The position numbers and the translations under genes were made by a program. A stretch of DNA of 64,000 nt from Acinetobacter nectaris CIP 110549 (GTDB taxonomy: Bacteria; Pseudomonadota; Gammaproteobacteria; Pseudomonadales; Moraxellaceae). The stretch covers positions 231,636-295,635 of the forward strand of contig NZ_KI530712.1 of NCBI RefSeq assembly GCF_000488215.1, read 5' to 3'. The notes under the pieces are model-generated. The model was not told where the DNA came from. It saw only the letters and a program-made list of their open reading frames with translations, and did no database searches. Positions 28,254-36,808 of the stretch are shown piece by piece. The stretch's first letter is position 1; the number at the start of each line of letters is the position of its first letter.

Positions 28254-28528
28254 ATGCCTAAAAAGATTATATAAAGCGCTTTATTTTCTAGATATTATAA
28301 GTTGTGAGAATTCGCTAGAGCTGTTGAATCAATTTTAGCCGTAAAATGAAGAAATGCGTGAAAAATACGAAAAGATTTAGTCTGTATCACCTGAAGATGA
28401 AGTATTTTAAAGAAGATTCTATTCGTAGATTTCTTGAATAGAAAAGTAAGATTAAATACCAGCCATCACAAACAAAAAGATATATGATTTTCTTAAATAA
28501 TATGTCTAATATCAGATCTATAAAGTAA
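28254..28528 (+). pseudogene. Decayed small ORF between modC and the next lipoprotein
   Basis: The 28207-28547 interval holds no intact gene. A very strong Shine-Dalgarno AAGGAGGT at 28233-28240 precedes an ATG at 28254 that is stopped after six codons. Reading on with frame changes near 28270 and 28407 and through TAG/TAA codons gives protein-like stretches such as ALYFLDIISCENSLELLNQF, NEEMREKYEKI, SVSPEDEVF and IRRFLE, ending at TAA 28526-28528. This suggests a gene of about 90 codons that has been inactivated. The family is not recognised. Confidence 0.35.
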
Positions 28529-28553
28529 TTTATGTGAAATCGCAAAAGTGAAT

Positions 28554-28952
28554 ATGGTTAAAATAAGTTTAATTGGCGTGATAATGGTGTCATTAAGTGC
28601 ATGTTCAAGTCTGCATTTATCAGAAAGGCATGATATAGCTATGGCTAAACAAGAAGAATCCATTCAATCTAGTAATCAAGACAAGAGCTCAGATGAATTG
28701 GGGAACTCAAATAAAAAGCAGAGTTTAGAAAGTAAGAGCTTAATCATTTCTTATGATTCTGACAAAAAAGATGAAATATTAAAGTATCTTAAATCGAAAA
28801 ATATAGAAGTTGTTTATAATTTAAAGAATATGAATATTATTGTAATTACTATTGCTGAAAGTGATGTAAAACAAACTGTAAATAGCTTAGAAAACTTTAA
28901 AGGTGTTTTAGATATAAGAGAAGATAGTCATATGAATATTCTAAATAACTGA
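28554..28952 (+). CDS. Small lipoprotein with peptidase-inhibitor-I9-like C-terminal domain
   Basis: A 132-residue protein with a lipoprotein signal (MVKISLIGVIMVSLSAC; lipobox LSAC) and a Ser/Lys/Asn-rich linker at about 20-60. The C-terminal part of about 70 residues (LIISYDSDKKDEILKYLKSK, then NIIVITIAESDV, then GVLDIREDSHM) has the beta-alpha-beta-beta-alpha-beta pattern and the final GVxxIxxD element of the I9 inhibitor/propeptide fold. This is inference from pattern, not from a search. No protease gene is adjacent. The start could also be the GTG at 28548. Confidence 0.6.
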   Translation: MVKISLIGVIMVSLSACSSLHLSERHDIAMAKQEESIQSSNQDKSSDELGNSNKKQSLESKSLIISYDSDKKDEILKYLKSKNIEVVYNLKNMNIIVITIAESDVKQTVNSLENFKGVLDIREDSHMNILNN

Positions 28953-28980
28953 CCTAGAAATACATTTAAATACCTTCCTA

Positions 28981-29841
28981 TTATCGAAGTGTTTTAATGA
29001 GTAAATCATGCAAGCGATCTACTGCTTTAGATTGTAAAGAGTTGGGGCTACGATAAACGCTAACTTGCATGGGGTCTAATGGACCAAAACCATGTTCATA
29101 TCCTAAAATATCTAAACCTTTTGGCACAGAGCATTGCGTTAAAACAGCAATAGCAAGACCACTTTTAACTGCCGCGATTTGTCCTGCTAAGCTAGAGCTA
29201 TTATAAACGATACGATAAGTTCTACCTTGTAATGCAAGAGAGTGTATTGCATTTTGTCTTGCAAGACTTGTGTTTTCATATACGGCAATGGGTAAAGGAT
29301 CATTCTTCCAAGCATTGAACTGTTGATCGCCAACCCATACCAGTGGTTCATGAAATAGTAAAGTACCTTGTTTTATATGCGATCGGGAAATTAATGCAAG
29401 ATCAAGCTCACCTGCTTCTATTTTAGGAATTAATTTTGTAGATTGTTCGCAATATAATTCAATTTCAACACCACTATAATAAGGCGAAAATTTTTTTAAT
29501 ACGGGAGTGAGGTATTTTTCAGCATAATCATCTGGTACACCTAAGCGTATTTTACCTGCTAGATTTTCACCATTAAATGCCTGCTGTGCTTCTGAGTGTA
29601 TATCTAAAAGTCTGCGAGCATATCCTAAAAGTATTTGTCCCTCAGGCGTCAGTTGAATATGGCGATGTCCTCGAAATAGCAGTTGGCAGTTGAGCGCAGT
29701 TTCTAATTTTTTAATTTGCATACTTACCGCTGATTGTGAGCGGTAGAGTCTAGGTGCAGCGTATGATATAGAGCCTGTATCAACAACAGTGATAAAACAT
29801 TTTAGCCAATCGATTTGTAAATCTTGTAAATTATTTAGCAT
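28981..29841 (-). CDS. LysR-family transcriptional regulator, divergent from azlCD
   Basis: A 286-residue LysR regulator: N-terminal winged HTH (WLKCFITVVDTGSISYAAPR, then QSAVSMQIKKLETALNCQL) and a C-terminal periplasmic-binding-like effector domain (IRLGVPDDYAEKYL, LDLALISR). It is transcribed away from azlC with a 98-bp intergenic region, so it most likely controls azlCD. The effector is unknown; branched-chain amino acids or related compounds would fit. Confidence 0.85.
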   Translation of the reverse strand: MLNNLQDLQIDWLKCFITVVDTGSISYAAPRLYRSQSAVSMQIKKLETALNCQLLFRGHRHIQLTPEGQILLGYARRLLDIHSEAQQAFNGENLAGKIRLGVPDDYAEKYLTPVLKKFSPYYSGVEIELYCEQSTKLIPKIEAGELDLALISRSHIKQGTLLFHEPLVWVGDQQFNAWKNDPLPIAVYENTSLARQNAIHSLALQGRTYRIVYNSSSLAGQIAAVKSGLAIAVLTQCSVPKGLDILGYEHGFGPLDPMQVSVYRSPNSLQSKAVDRLHDLLIKTLR

Positions 29842-29939
29842 TTAAAGTATTCGATTTTTAAATAATAGGTTCAAGAATTATTTGTTTTTAATATACATGA
29901 TTTATATTCATAATACTTTACATATTTTTATATTTTGGT

Positions 29940-30656
29940 GTGAAAGTGTCTGAAAATCAGCAGAATATTTACCGGTTAAGTGCGAGCGATACTTTATTCG
30001 GGTTTAAACAGCTACTTCCAATCTCTATTTTCGTTGCTATTTTTGGTGGTGCATTTGGTTTGGCTGCGAGTCAAACCAATATCGATCATACAGCAACTGT
30101 ATTAATGAGTGCTTCTGTTTTTGCAGGTGCATCACAATTTGCAACTTTAGAGTTATGGAAGGGAAGTCATATTCCATTTTTTTCTCTTTTTATTACTGTA
30201 TTTTTTATTAATGCTCGGCATATTCTAATGGGTGCATCATTGTATCCATGGTTAAAGCATTTATCTCCTTTAAAGCGATATGCGATTTTACTCGTTATTT
30301 CAGATGCAAATTGGGCATCATCTTTTCAGGCTTTTAATCAGCAGAAACCCGGTATTGGGCTACTTTTCGGTGGTGGTTTAGCACTTTGGGTATTTTGGGT
30401 GTTGGGTACAGTATTAGGAATCTATTTTGGTTATATGATTCATAACCCTTATGCGCTCGGTCTAGATATGGTTATGGCCTGTTTTCTGCTCACAATGGTT
30501 GTTGGTGGGCAAAAAAATATGAGAGTTTTTACGATTTGGGCAACTGCAGCTATTTCATCTTTATTGGCTTATTTGTATTTACCTAAAAACAGTCATGTTG
30601 TGGTTGGTGCATTTGTAGGTGGAATCGTTGGCTTTTTATGGAAGAGTGAAAAATAA
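29940..30656 (+). CDS. azlC: AzlC-family amino-acid exporter large subunit
   Basis: A 238-residue membrane protein with about six or seven spans and AzlC motifs: LLPISIFVAIFGGAFGLAAS, ASVFAGASQFATLELW and FFINARHILMGASLYPWL. AzlC works with AzlD to export branched-chain amino acids or analogues. GTG at 29940 is used; another GTG is two codons later. azlD follows after 2 bp. Confidence 0.88.
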   Translation: MKVSENQQNIYRLSASDTLFGFKQLLPISIFVAIFGGAFGLAASQTNIDHTATVLMSASVFAGASQFATLELWKGSHIPFFSLFITVFFINARHILMGASLYPWLKHLSPLKRYAILLVISDANWASSFQAFNQQKPGIGLLFGGGLALWVFWVLGTVLGIYFGYMIHNPYALGLDMVMACFLLTMVVGGQKNMRVFTIWATAAISSLLAYLYLPKNSHVVVGAFVGGIVGFLWKSEK

Positions 30657-30658
30657 AA

Positions 30659-30970
30659 ATGAATATCGAGATTAGTACATTACATCCATTTTTAATTGTT
30701 GCAGTTATGGCACTAATTACATTAGTTACTCGTTGGAGTGGTGTGTTCATTATGGGATATATCCCCATTAGTGATGGTATTCAACGCTTTATTACAGCAA
30801 TGTCTAGTTCAGTATTGGTTGCAATACTAACACCTATTGCTTTTTCAGGTGATGGTGGTGCTAGACTTGCTTTATGTATAACAGCTGTTGTCATGCTAAT
30901 ATTTAAGAAGCCTTTACTTGCAATCTCAATGGGTTTAATTAGTGTGGCATTATATCGACAATATTTCTAA
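30659..30970 (+). CDS. azlD: AzlD-family small exporter subunit
   Basis: A 103-residue protein with three or four hydrophobic segments and the AzlD-type start LIVAVMALITLVTRWSGVFI followed by ISDGIQRFITAMSSSVLVAI. It pairs with AzlC, encoded 2 bp upstream. Confidence 0.86.
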   Translation: MNIEISTLHPFLIVAVMALITLVTRWSGVFIMGYIPISDGIQRFITAMSSSVLVAILTPIAFSGDGGARLALCITAVVMLIFKKPLLAISMGLISVALYRQYF

Positions 30971-31077
30971 TTATAAAAAATAGCTTATATGGAAAGATAG
31001 TTCGTATTTTTACAATATTTTATAAATTTAATTATATATTCTAGCTCTATTCTACAAATACGATATAGGAGTAGGGC

Positions 31078-31365
31078 ATGATTAATATTATTGCAACAAT
31101 AGCATTTGATCAGTCTGAGATACAAAGAGCGCAAGAAAAATTACAACGTATGTTATTGCCTTCAAGAGCTGAAAAGGGAAATATTCAATATCTACTTTAT
31201 CAGGATCAAACAGAAAAAGGCTGTTTTGTATTTTATGAAATATGGGAAAACCTAAATGCTTTTGAGCAACATAAAGAATCCTCACATTTTTGTCAGCTTA
31301 TAGAGTACGTCAATGAGCATGCGAAGCATGTCGATATTAAGCAACTGTCTTCGCTAGATGTTTAA
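31078..31365 (+). CDS. Antibiotic biosynthesis monooxygenase (ABM/YgiN-like) domain protein
   Basis: A 95-residue single-domain protein of the ABM ferredoxin-like fold: INIIATIAFDQSEIQRAQEK, NIQYLLYQDQTEKGCFVFYE, IWENLNAFEQHKES, SHFCQL. Small proteins of this kind act as cofactor-less quinol monooxygenases or haem-degrading enzymes; which applies here is unknown. TAGGAG precedes the ATG. It is followed after 15 bp by the acetolactate decarboxylase-like gene, so a shared transcript is likely. Confidence 0.82.
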   Translation: MINIIATIAFDQSEIQRAQEKLQRMLLPSRAEKGNIQYLLYQDQTEKGCFVFYEIWENLNAFEQHKESSHFCQLIEYVNEHAKHVDIKQLSSLDV

Positions 31366-31380
31366 TAAAAGGAGTATGTG

Positions 31381-32079
31381 ATGAGTAAAATTTATCAATT
31401 TTCGACAATAGGTGCACTTATGTCAGGGTATTTTTATCCTGATCAAAATGTAAGCTCAGTATGCTCATGTTCAAGTATAGGTTTAGGATGCTCAGAGCGA
31501 TTAAATGCTGAGTTGACTATTTTAGATGGCACACCATATACAGCAACTGCTGAACAGCCTATTCAAGTTGGAACGTCTAATTTGCATGTGCCTTTTTATC
31601 AAGTTACAGATTTCGATAATTATCAAGAATATACTTTAGCTGAAGCAACCCAAGATACTTTAGATCAAGTAGTAGAAAAGATTATTCCACTTAGAAATAA
31701 CTTTATTGCTCTAAAAATTAAAGCGCATTTTAATGAGTTGGTTTTACGTCGTCCATATCCATCTGAAAAAATGAGGCAAATAGAAGAAATATCTGATAAT
31801 CAAGAAGTTGCGAAATATAAAGATATTTCAGGTTATCTTATTGGATTCTGGACGCCTGAAATTTTTGGGCGTATTTCAGTACCAGGTTTTCATGTACATT
31901 TTTTGAATGATGACTTGACTATAAGTGGTCATGTATTAAGTTATCATTTTTCTTCAGCAGATTTATACATTGAAGAAAAAAGAACAATAGAAATTATGAA
32001 TCCAAACACGAATCAATTTAAAGACTTAGATATTGATTTAGAATCTTTAGATGAACTTGTGAGTAAAGTAGAGAAATAA
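31381..32079 (+). CDS. Probable alpha-acetolactate decarboxylase (BudA/AlsD family)
   Basis: Members convert alpha-acetolactate to acetoin. Supported by an N-terminal FSTIGALMSGYF, the AELTILDGTPY strand with its conserved Glu, NNFIALKIKAHF, LRRPYPSE with the Arg, GYLIGFWTPEIFGRISVPGF, and the metal-binding HVHF-LNDD-x-x-x-SGHVL with three His (near residues 168, 170 and 181). Unlike typical members, the HGDFGLGTFxxLDGE region is replaced by a serine/cysteine-rich stretch (VCSCSSIGLGCSERLNAE). I see no acetolactate synthase gene nearby. AAGGAG lies 6 bp before the ATG at 31381. Fold assignment is good; exact substrate is less certain. Confidence 0.78.
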   Translation: MSKIYQFSTIGALMSGYFYPDQNVSSVCSCSSIGLGCSERLNAELTILDGTPYTATAEQPIQVGTSNLHVPFYQVTDFDNYQEYTLAEATQDTLDQVVEKIIPLRNNFIALKIKAHFNELVLRRPYPSEKMRQIEEISDNQEVAKYKDISGYLIGFWTPEIFGRISVPGFHVHFLNDDLTISGHVLSYHFSSADLYIEEKRTIEIMNPNTNQFKDLDIDLESLDELVSKVEK

Positions 32080-32095
32080 TGGTGGAGTTACCTAT

Positions 32096-32121
32096 CTATG
32101 TTAGTATTTTCTCTAACATAG
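32096..32121 (+). terminator. Stem-loop after the acetolactate decarboxylase-like gene
   Basis: CTATGTTAG (32096-32104) pairs perfectly with CTAACATAG (32113-32121) across an 8-nt loop, 17 bp past the stop codon. No T-run follows directly, so it may be a weak terminator or a transcript-stabilising hairpin. Confidence 0.4.
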
Positions 32122-32217
32122 GTAGTTATATATAAACAAAATAATATCAAATGTTAAAATGATATAAATATAATATTGGGGGGATTTTGAAAATCTCATA
32201 TTAATCTACACCTATAT

Positions 32218-33030
32218 TTAATTTTCAGAATTCACTTGGTTAAAAAAATGAGAAATATCTTTATTTTCTATAAAGAACTTCGAGGGAGAAATACCTGTGA
32301 AATGTGAAAACTCTTTAATAAAATGTGACTGATCATAATAATATAATAAATGATCTTGCTTATTAGATTTAATACTATTTTTGTTTATAATATATTTCAA
32401 TGTGTGCTCAAAACGTATTAATCTTTTTGCTTCAACTAAACTTAAACCTGTAACGAATTTTACTGTTTTTTGTAGGTGCCTTTGACTATATCCAATATTG
32501 TGTACAATATCTATAATTGAATCATTATTATTATCATAATAGACTTCATTAAGAAATAAACTTGCTAGATCAATTTTATTGTTTGTATGAATATTATGCT
32601 TTTGATGTAGGAATTTTTCTATTTCTTTTATTTTGTCTATAAATTGAGGGGTATTTAAAATTCTATCTCTCAAAAAGTAAAATTTTGCTCCCCATATATC
32701 TTCTGCACTAATAATTGTTTTGAGTTCACTTTCTAGATAGTCGGAAAAATAATTAATAGCTCCTAATCTAAAGCGTATAGACATGAAGCTAATCGGTTTT
32801 TGACAAAAAAAATGAACAGGTGCATTTCTTGGACGAATAAGTGCACTATTTACATAATGCACTTGCTCAGGTTCTGCAGCATCATAGATAGCAACATTTT
32901 GGTTGAAGATGAAGAGTTCACATCCTGAACCGGGGGGCAATGCAGGAATAGATGGAGTGTTTATCCAATACCAGTATTTACTAATATGTTTTTTAAGTGA
33001 TACTGAAGGGTAAAAGAAATATGGTGCCAT
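32218..33030 (-). CDS. AraC-family transcriptional regulator
   Basis: A 270-residue regulator. The C-terminal part has the two-helix-turn-helix AraC domain (IDIVHNIGYSQRHLQKTVKF, then GLSLVEAKRLIRFEHTLKYI and DQSHFIKEFSHFTGISPSKF). The N-terminal part (FYPSVSLKKHISKYWYWIN, PPGSGCELFIF) resembles the DUF6597 sensor region common in this group. It is convergent with the acetolactate decarboxylase gene and lies next to a DUF6506 gene. Its target is not evident. Confidence 0.85.
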   Translation of the reverse strand: MAPYFFYPSVSLKKHISKYWYWINTPSIPALPPGSGCELFIFNQNVAIYDAAEPEQVHYVNSALIRPRNAPVHFFCQKPISFMSIRFRLGAINYFSDYLESELKTIISAEDIWGAKFYFLRDRILNTPQFIDKIKEIEKFLHQKHNIHTNNKIDLASLFLNEVYYDNNNDSIIDIVHNIGYSQRHLQKTVKFVTGLSLVEAKRLIRFEHTLKYIINKNSIKSNKQDHLLYYYDQSHFIKEFSHFTGISPSKFFIENKDISHFFNQVNSEN

Positions 33031-33045
33031 ATCTAATATATTGAA

Positions 33046-33351
33046 TTAAATAGAAAATAATTTATCTCCACTTTGCATATTTAAGCTCGGGTGTAAATCA
33101 AACCTTACAACACCTAAAGAAATATGGTTAGGAAGAGAAGCTTGTATTATAGCAACACCTTGATGACCAAAACCTGCACATAGTTCTATGGTTGTGTAAC
33201 CTTGTTCTATGAGAGATTGTATTTTTGTAATGGCATCATCATAGCTATTTGCACCAACCAATGTGATCTGCATAGTTGCTAATTCAATGCTTTTAAAATT
33301 CTGTGATTTAGTAATCTGATCTAAAGTTAAGAATATGAATGCTGCTTTCAT
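33046..33351 (-). CDS. DUF6506-like small protein
   Basis: A 101-residue soluble protein. The pattern KAAFIFLTLDQI, a Val/Gly-rich middle, TTIELCAGFGHQGVAII and LGVVRFDLHPSLN matches the small family I know as DUF6506, of unknown function. It lies directly upstream of the AraC gene on the same strand and probably forms an operon with it. Confidence 0.65.
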   Translation of the reverse strand: MKAAFIFLTLDQITKSQNFKSIELATMQITLVGANSYDDAITKIQSLIEQGYTTIELCAGFGHQGVAIIQASLPNHISLGVVRFDLHPSLNMQSGDKLFSI

Positions 33352-33414
33352 TATTTATCCAAAAACATAAATATTATGTAATAAGCAGCAGTAAGTATTG
33401 TAAAAATACGAACT

Positions 33415-33699
33415 TTATAAAGATTCTAAGAGATTAACCATAACTTCTGCTGCATTTTCTCTTACAGTTTTGGCTTGCTGATAATCTTGGGAAAAGTAAC
33501 ATGTTCTAGCAGCATGTAAATTTTCAAATTCAATAATAACATGCTGCTGAAATTGATGTCCTTCTAAAGATTCAGAGGTTCCGCCACAAACTAAAATTTT
33601 ACCGTGGTATTTATCAACTATTTTGAAAGCAAGATTCATATATTCAGTAAACTTTTCTTTATTTTTAATGTTTACATGTGCAACCCAATATGCAGACAT
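33415..33699 (-). CDS. DUF1330-family protein
   Basis: A 94-residue ferredoxin-like fold protein: SAYWVAHVNIKNKEKFTEYM, a KYHGKILVCGGTSESLEG core and VIIEFENLHAARTCYFSQDY. These features are those of DUF1330, a family without a firm function. It is upstream of the DUF6506 gene on the same strand. Confidence 0.85.
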   Translation of the reverse strand: MSAYWVAHVNIKNKEKFTEYMNLAFKIVDKYHGKILVCGGTSESLEGHQFQQHVIIEFENLHAARTCYFSQDYQQAKTVRENAAEVMVNLLESL

Positions 33700-33852
33700 A
33701 TATCTTATTCCTGATGCTTTAATATAAAAATATTATATCATAGTTGTATTTTTTATTCGGAATGATTGATTTTAATTTACGATATAGGTTATCTGTAAAG
33801 TCGATTATGGGCACTTTAATATTTTTATATAAAGTGCCTGAATAAATATAAT

Positions 33853-34671
33853 TTACTTGCTGTATCTATTTTGAATGGTTTCTGCAATAAATGTAAATAT
33901 AAGACATAATGCTATAAGAATAATAGAAAGCATACCCACAACAGGAAAATCTGTTCCACCATCAGATATTTTACTATAGAGCGTAAGAGGTAATATATTT
34001 AGCTGTGTTCCTGAAAGTGCAAGGGCTGTACCATAAGCACCAAGTGCAACTGAGCACATGACACATAATGACGTTACCATTGCTGGTAAAATTTGTGGAA
34101 ATAAAATAAAACGATAGCTCTGTAGTTTAGATGCCCCAAAACTTTGAGAAACTTTAATCTGTTGCCAGTCAAAGCTTTGAAAGACTGGGAGTAGTATAAA
34201 AACTGCTCGTGGAATGAGGTAATAACAATATGCCATACCTAAACCAACGGGCGTAAATATAAGGTTACCAAAGGATGCCTCAGGAATGCCGACTAATCCT
34301 AGTGTTTTTGTGATAAATCCTGCGCGACCAAAAGCCAAAATAAAACCATATGCCACAATTAGACCACTAAATACGAGTGGTAGAGAAATCATAATACTTA
34401 GAATTTGTCGAACTCGGTCGGTACAGTGACTGAGATAAAAAGCAATAAATAATGAGATAATTAATGAAACAAAAGAAGCTGATATTGATAAAATAAGACT
34501 GCCAGAGATGCTACTAAGTAAGTAGCTATCTGAAATCATTCTATTAAATGTTTCGACAGGTGCATGGAGTGGTTCATAAAAAATGAACACCATTGGTAAC
34601 ATAAAGAAAAGTAAATACCCAAGGCATGCAGGTAAAGTTATAAGCCACTTTTTCCATGTTGTTTGTTTCAC
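33853..34671 (-). CDS. ABC transporter permease (second of two)
   Basis: A 272-residue inner-membrane permease with about six spans (KWLITLPACLGYLLFFMLPM at the N-terminus) and the coupling loop SQSFGASKLQSYRFILFPQI. It is the last gene of a four-gene importer unit (permease, ATPase, binding protein, permease) of the spermidine/putrescine, thiamine, iron or 2-aminoethylphosphonate type. Substrate cannot be told from the sequence alone. Confidence 0.85.
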   Translation of the reverse strand: MKQTTWKKWLITLPACLGYLLFFMLPMVFIFYEPLHAPVETFNRMISDSYLLSSISGSLILSISASFVSLIISLFIAFYLSHCTDRVRQILSIMISLPLVFSGLIVAYGFILAFGRAGFITKTLGLVGIPEASFGNLIFTPVGLGMAYCYYLIPRAVFILLPVFQSFDWQQIKVSQSFGASKLQSYRFILFPQILPAMVTSLCVMCSVALGAYGTALALSGTQLNILPLTLYSKISDGGTDFPVVGMLSIILIALCLIFTFIAETIQNRYSK

Positions 34672-34701
34672 AATGGTGCTCCTAAAATGATAATGTGATG
34701 G

Positions 34702-35781
34702 TTATTTTGAAAGAACAGCAGAAGCCCAGCGTTTATCTAACTCTGGCTTAATTTCAGCCGCAGCTTTTAAATCCAATGGCTTAATTTGTGGGGCAGCTAC
34801 AAGCTTATTTTTTACACTTTCAGGTAAAGATGTATTTGTAACAACTGGACGTACAAAACCTTCAGCAAAAAGAGCCTGTCCTTTTGGAGACATAACATAA
34901 TTTGCCCACAGTTTTGCAGCCTCAGGGTTTGGACCATTTTTCACAAGTGACATTGCGTATGGTGCTGCAAGAGAGACTTCTTTAGGAATAACAACGGCAA
35001 CATCATCACCCATGCCATCTTTAGTCATTGCTTTAAAGCCATCATTTTCATAACCAATCCAAATAGGAATTTCACCCTTTAAGAACTGTGCATAAGGTGT
35101 CGTGCCAACAACACGTAAGACGTTGCCCGATTTTTGTAGTTTTCCAAAATATTCAGCGCCTGGATTAATATTTTTCATATCACCACCTTGACTCATATTT
35201 GCAGCAAGAACAACAACTTGTCCTTGACCTGTCGTACGAGGGTCTTGATATACAATACTATTTTTATATTCAGGTTTTTGTAAGTCAGCCCATGATTGAG
35301 GAACATGCTTTACTAATTTTTTATTAACTAAAATAGCAACTGTTAGAGAGTGAACAGTAAACCACTGGCCATTTGCATCTTTAAATACTGCTGGAATTTT
35401 GTCGAAGTTATTTGGTTTATATGATGTGACCAATCCTTTATTCATGGCATCTATACCAGATGCACCAAAGTAATAAGCTGTATCTGCTTGTGGACGATGC
35501 TTTGACTTGTCTAAAGCAACAACTGTTGCAGCTGAACCTAAGTCGTTGTAAACAATGTCTACACCAGGGTAGCGCTGTTTAAAACCATTAAATAAACTAT
35601 TCCAATTTGCCCAAGTTGGCCCTGTATCGAAAGATACGACAAGACCTTCTTTTTGCGCTTTTTCATATTGCTGTTGCTCGTGAGGGTAGAGCTCACCACC
35701 TTCTAGCGGCGCGGCAAAAACACTGACAGAAGACATAAATAGTGCACTGCTAAGCATTACTTTAAGTAATGTAGATTTCAT
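34702..35781 (-). CDS. ABC transporter periplasmic binding protein, type 2 fold
   Basis: A 359-residue precursor starting MKSTLLKVMLSSALFMSSVS with a signal peptide cleaved near VFAAP. The mature protein is of the extracellular solute-binding family 1/13 kind (GLVVSFDTGPTWANWNSLFN, PGVDIVYNDLGSAATV, YQDPRTTGQGQVV, KLWANYVMSPKGQALFAEGF), similar in style to iron, thiamine or aminoethylphosphonate binders. I chose the ATG at 35781 because the upstream extension would bury the signal peptide. Confidence 0.86.
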   Translation of the reverse strand: MKSTLLKVMLSSALFMSSVSVFAAPLEGGELYPHEQQQYEKAQKEGLVVSFDTGPTWANWNSLFNGFKQRYPGVDIVYNDLGSAATVVALDKSKHRPQADTAYYFGASGIDAMNKGLVTSYKPNNFDKIPAVFKDANGQWFTVHSLTVAILVNKKLVKHVPQSWADLQKPEYKNSIVYQDPRTTGQGQVVVLAANMSQGGDMKNINPGAEYFGKLQKSGNVLRVVGTTPYAQFLKGEIPIWIGYENDGFKAMTKDGMGDDVAVVIPKEVSLAAPYAMSLVKNGPNPEAAKLWANYVMSPKGQALFAEGFVRPVVTNTSLPESVKNKLVAAPQIKPLDLKAAAEIKPELDKRWASAVLSK

Positions 35782-35791
35782 CGTTTTATCC

Positions 35792-36808
35792 TTAAATAAC
35801 ATGTATAGACTGTGGTGGAACTGCAATATGGTTAATTGTATTGCAAGGGAAAGGTGTATGAAGTTTGATTAAATTTTGACTTACTTCAGCAGTGTATTCT
35901 GTAAAATTTCCAAGAAACTGAGAGTGCAATACTTTCGCTACAGAAAGCACATTTGTTTCTTGTGTGTTTGGATTGATTAGAAATTTTTCTGGTCGAATGA
36001 GAAGGTCTACATTCTCATTCAGTTTGCGTGTAGTGGGTAAAATTTCTAAGATACCAAGATCTGTTGAAACCGTGGTATTTGAAGTTACAGTACCTTTAAT
36101 GATATTTGCTTTACCCACAAACTTGGCAACAGCGGTAGAGTTAGGCTGATGATAAATTTCTAAGGGTGAGGCACATTGCTGAATTTGGCCATCTGACATT
36201 ACAGCGACTTGGTCAGACATGGTCATTGCTTCTTCTTGGTCATGTGTAATCAAGAAAGTGGTGATATTTAACTCTTTCTGAATGCGCTTTATTTCTGTAC
36301 GCATTTCATCACGTAAAGAGGCATCTAGTGCTGAAAGCGGTTCATCCAGCAATAGCGCTGTAGGTTCAAAAATTAATGCTCGTGCTAAAGCCACACGTTG
36401 TCTTTGTCCACCTGAAAGTTGGTGTGGATACTTGTGTGACATTCCTCCTAAGCCGACAAGTTCAATCATAGCCTTAACTTTGGTCGGAATATTTTTAGCT
36501 CGGTTAATTTTTAACGGATATGCAATGTTTTGTTCGACGGTATAATGTGGAAAGAGTGCATAATCTTGAAAAACAATCCCTAGCTTTCGATCGGCACAGG
36601 ATAGATTCTCCTGATTTTTTTGATTAATCCAAATCTCTCCCTGATTTGGATATTCAAAACCTGCAAGTAGTTTTAATAGTGTGGTTTTTCCACAGCCACT
36701 TTTTCCTAAAATTGCAACTAGGTCGCCTGTATTTACAGATAAAGAAATATCTTTTACACCGGATTGGCTATTAGGATAGGTAAAAGATACAGAACGAAAT
36801 TCTATCAT
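35792..36808 (-). CDS. ABC transporter ATPase with TOBE-like C-terminus
   Basis: A 338-residue PotA/FbpC-type ATPase. Walker [14 protein letters not shown]-loop FQDYALFPHY, signature [19 protein letters not shown], Walker B LLLDEPLSALD and ITHDQEEAMTMSDQVAV are present. The C-terminal 100 residues (VGKANIIKGTVTSNTTV, LLIRPEKF) form a TOBE-like domain. It overlaps the upstream permease gene by 4 bp. Confidence 0.9.
   Translation of the reverse strand: MIEFRSVSFTYPNSQSGVKDISLSVNTGDLVAILGKSGCGKTTLLKLLAGFEYPNQGEIWINQKNQENLSCADRKLGIVFQDYALFPHYTVEQNIAYPLKINRAKNIPTKVKAMIELVGLGGMSHKYPHQLSGGQRQRVALARALIFEPTALLLDEPLSALDASLRDEMRTEIKRIQKELNITTFLITHDQEEAMTMSDQVAVMSDGQIQQCASPLEIYHQPNSTAVAKFVGKANIIKGTVTSNTTVSTDLGILEILPTTRKLNENVDLLIRPEKFLINPNTQETNVLSVAKVLHSQFLGNFTEYTAEVSQNLIKLHTPFPCNTINHIAVPPQSIHVI

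Noticed and set aside
32700..33360. DUF6506/AraC genes as part of a siderophore or toxin-antitoxin system
   Set aside because: No toxin or antitoxin motif and no iron-regulatory site was found; context supports only a generic regulator with small unknown proteins.
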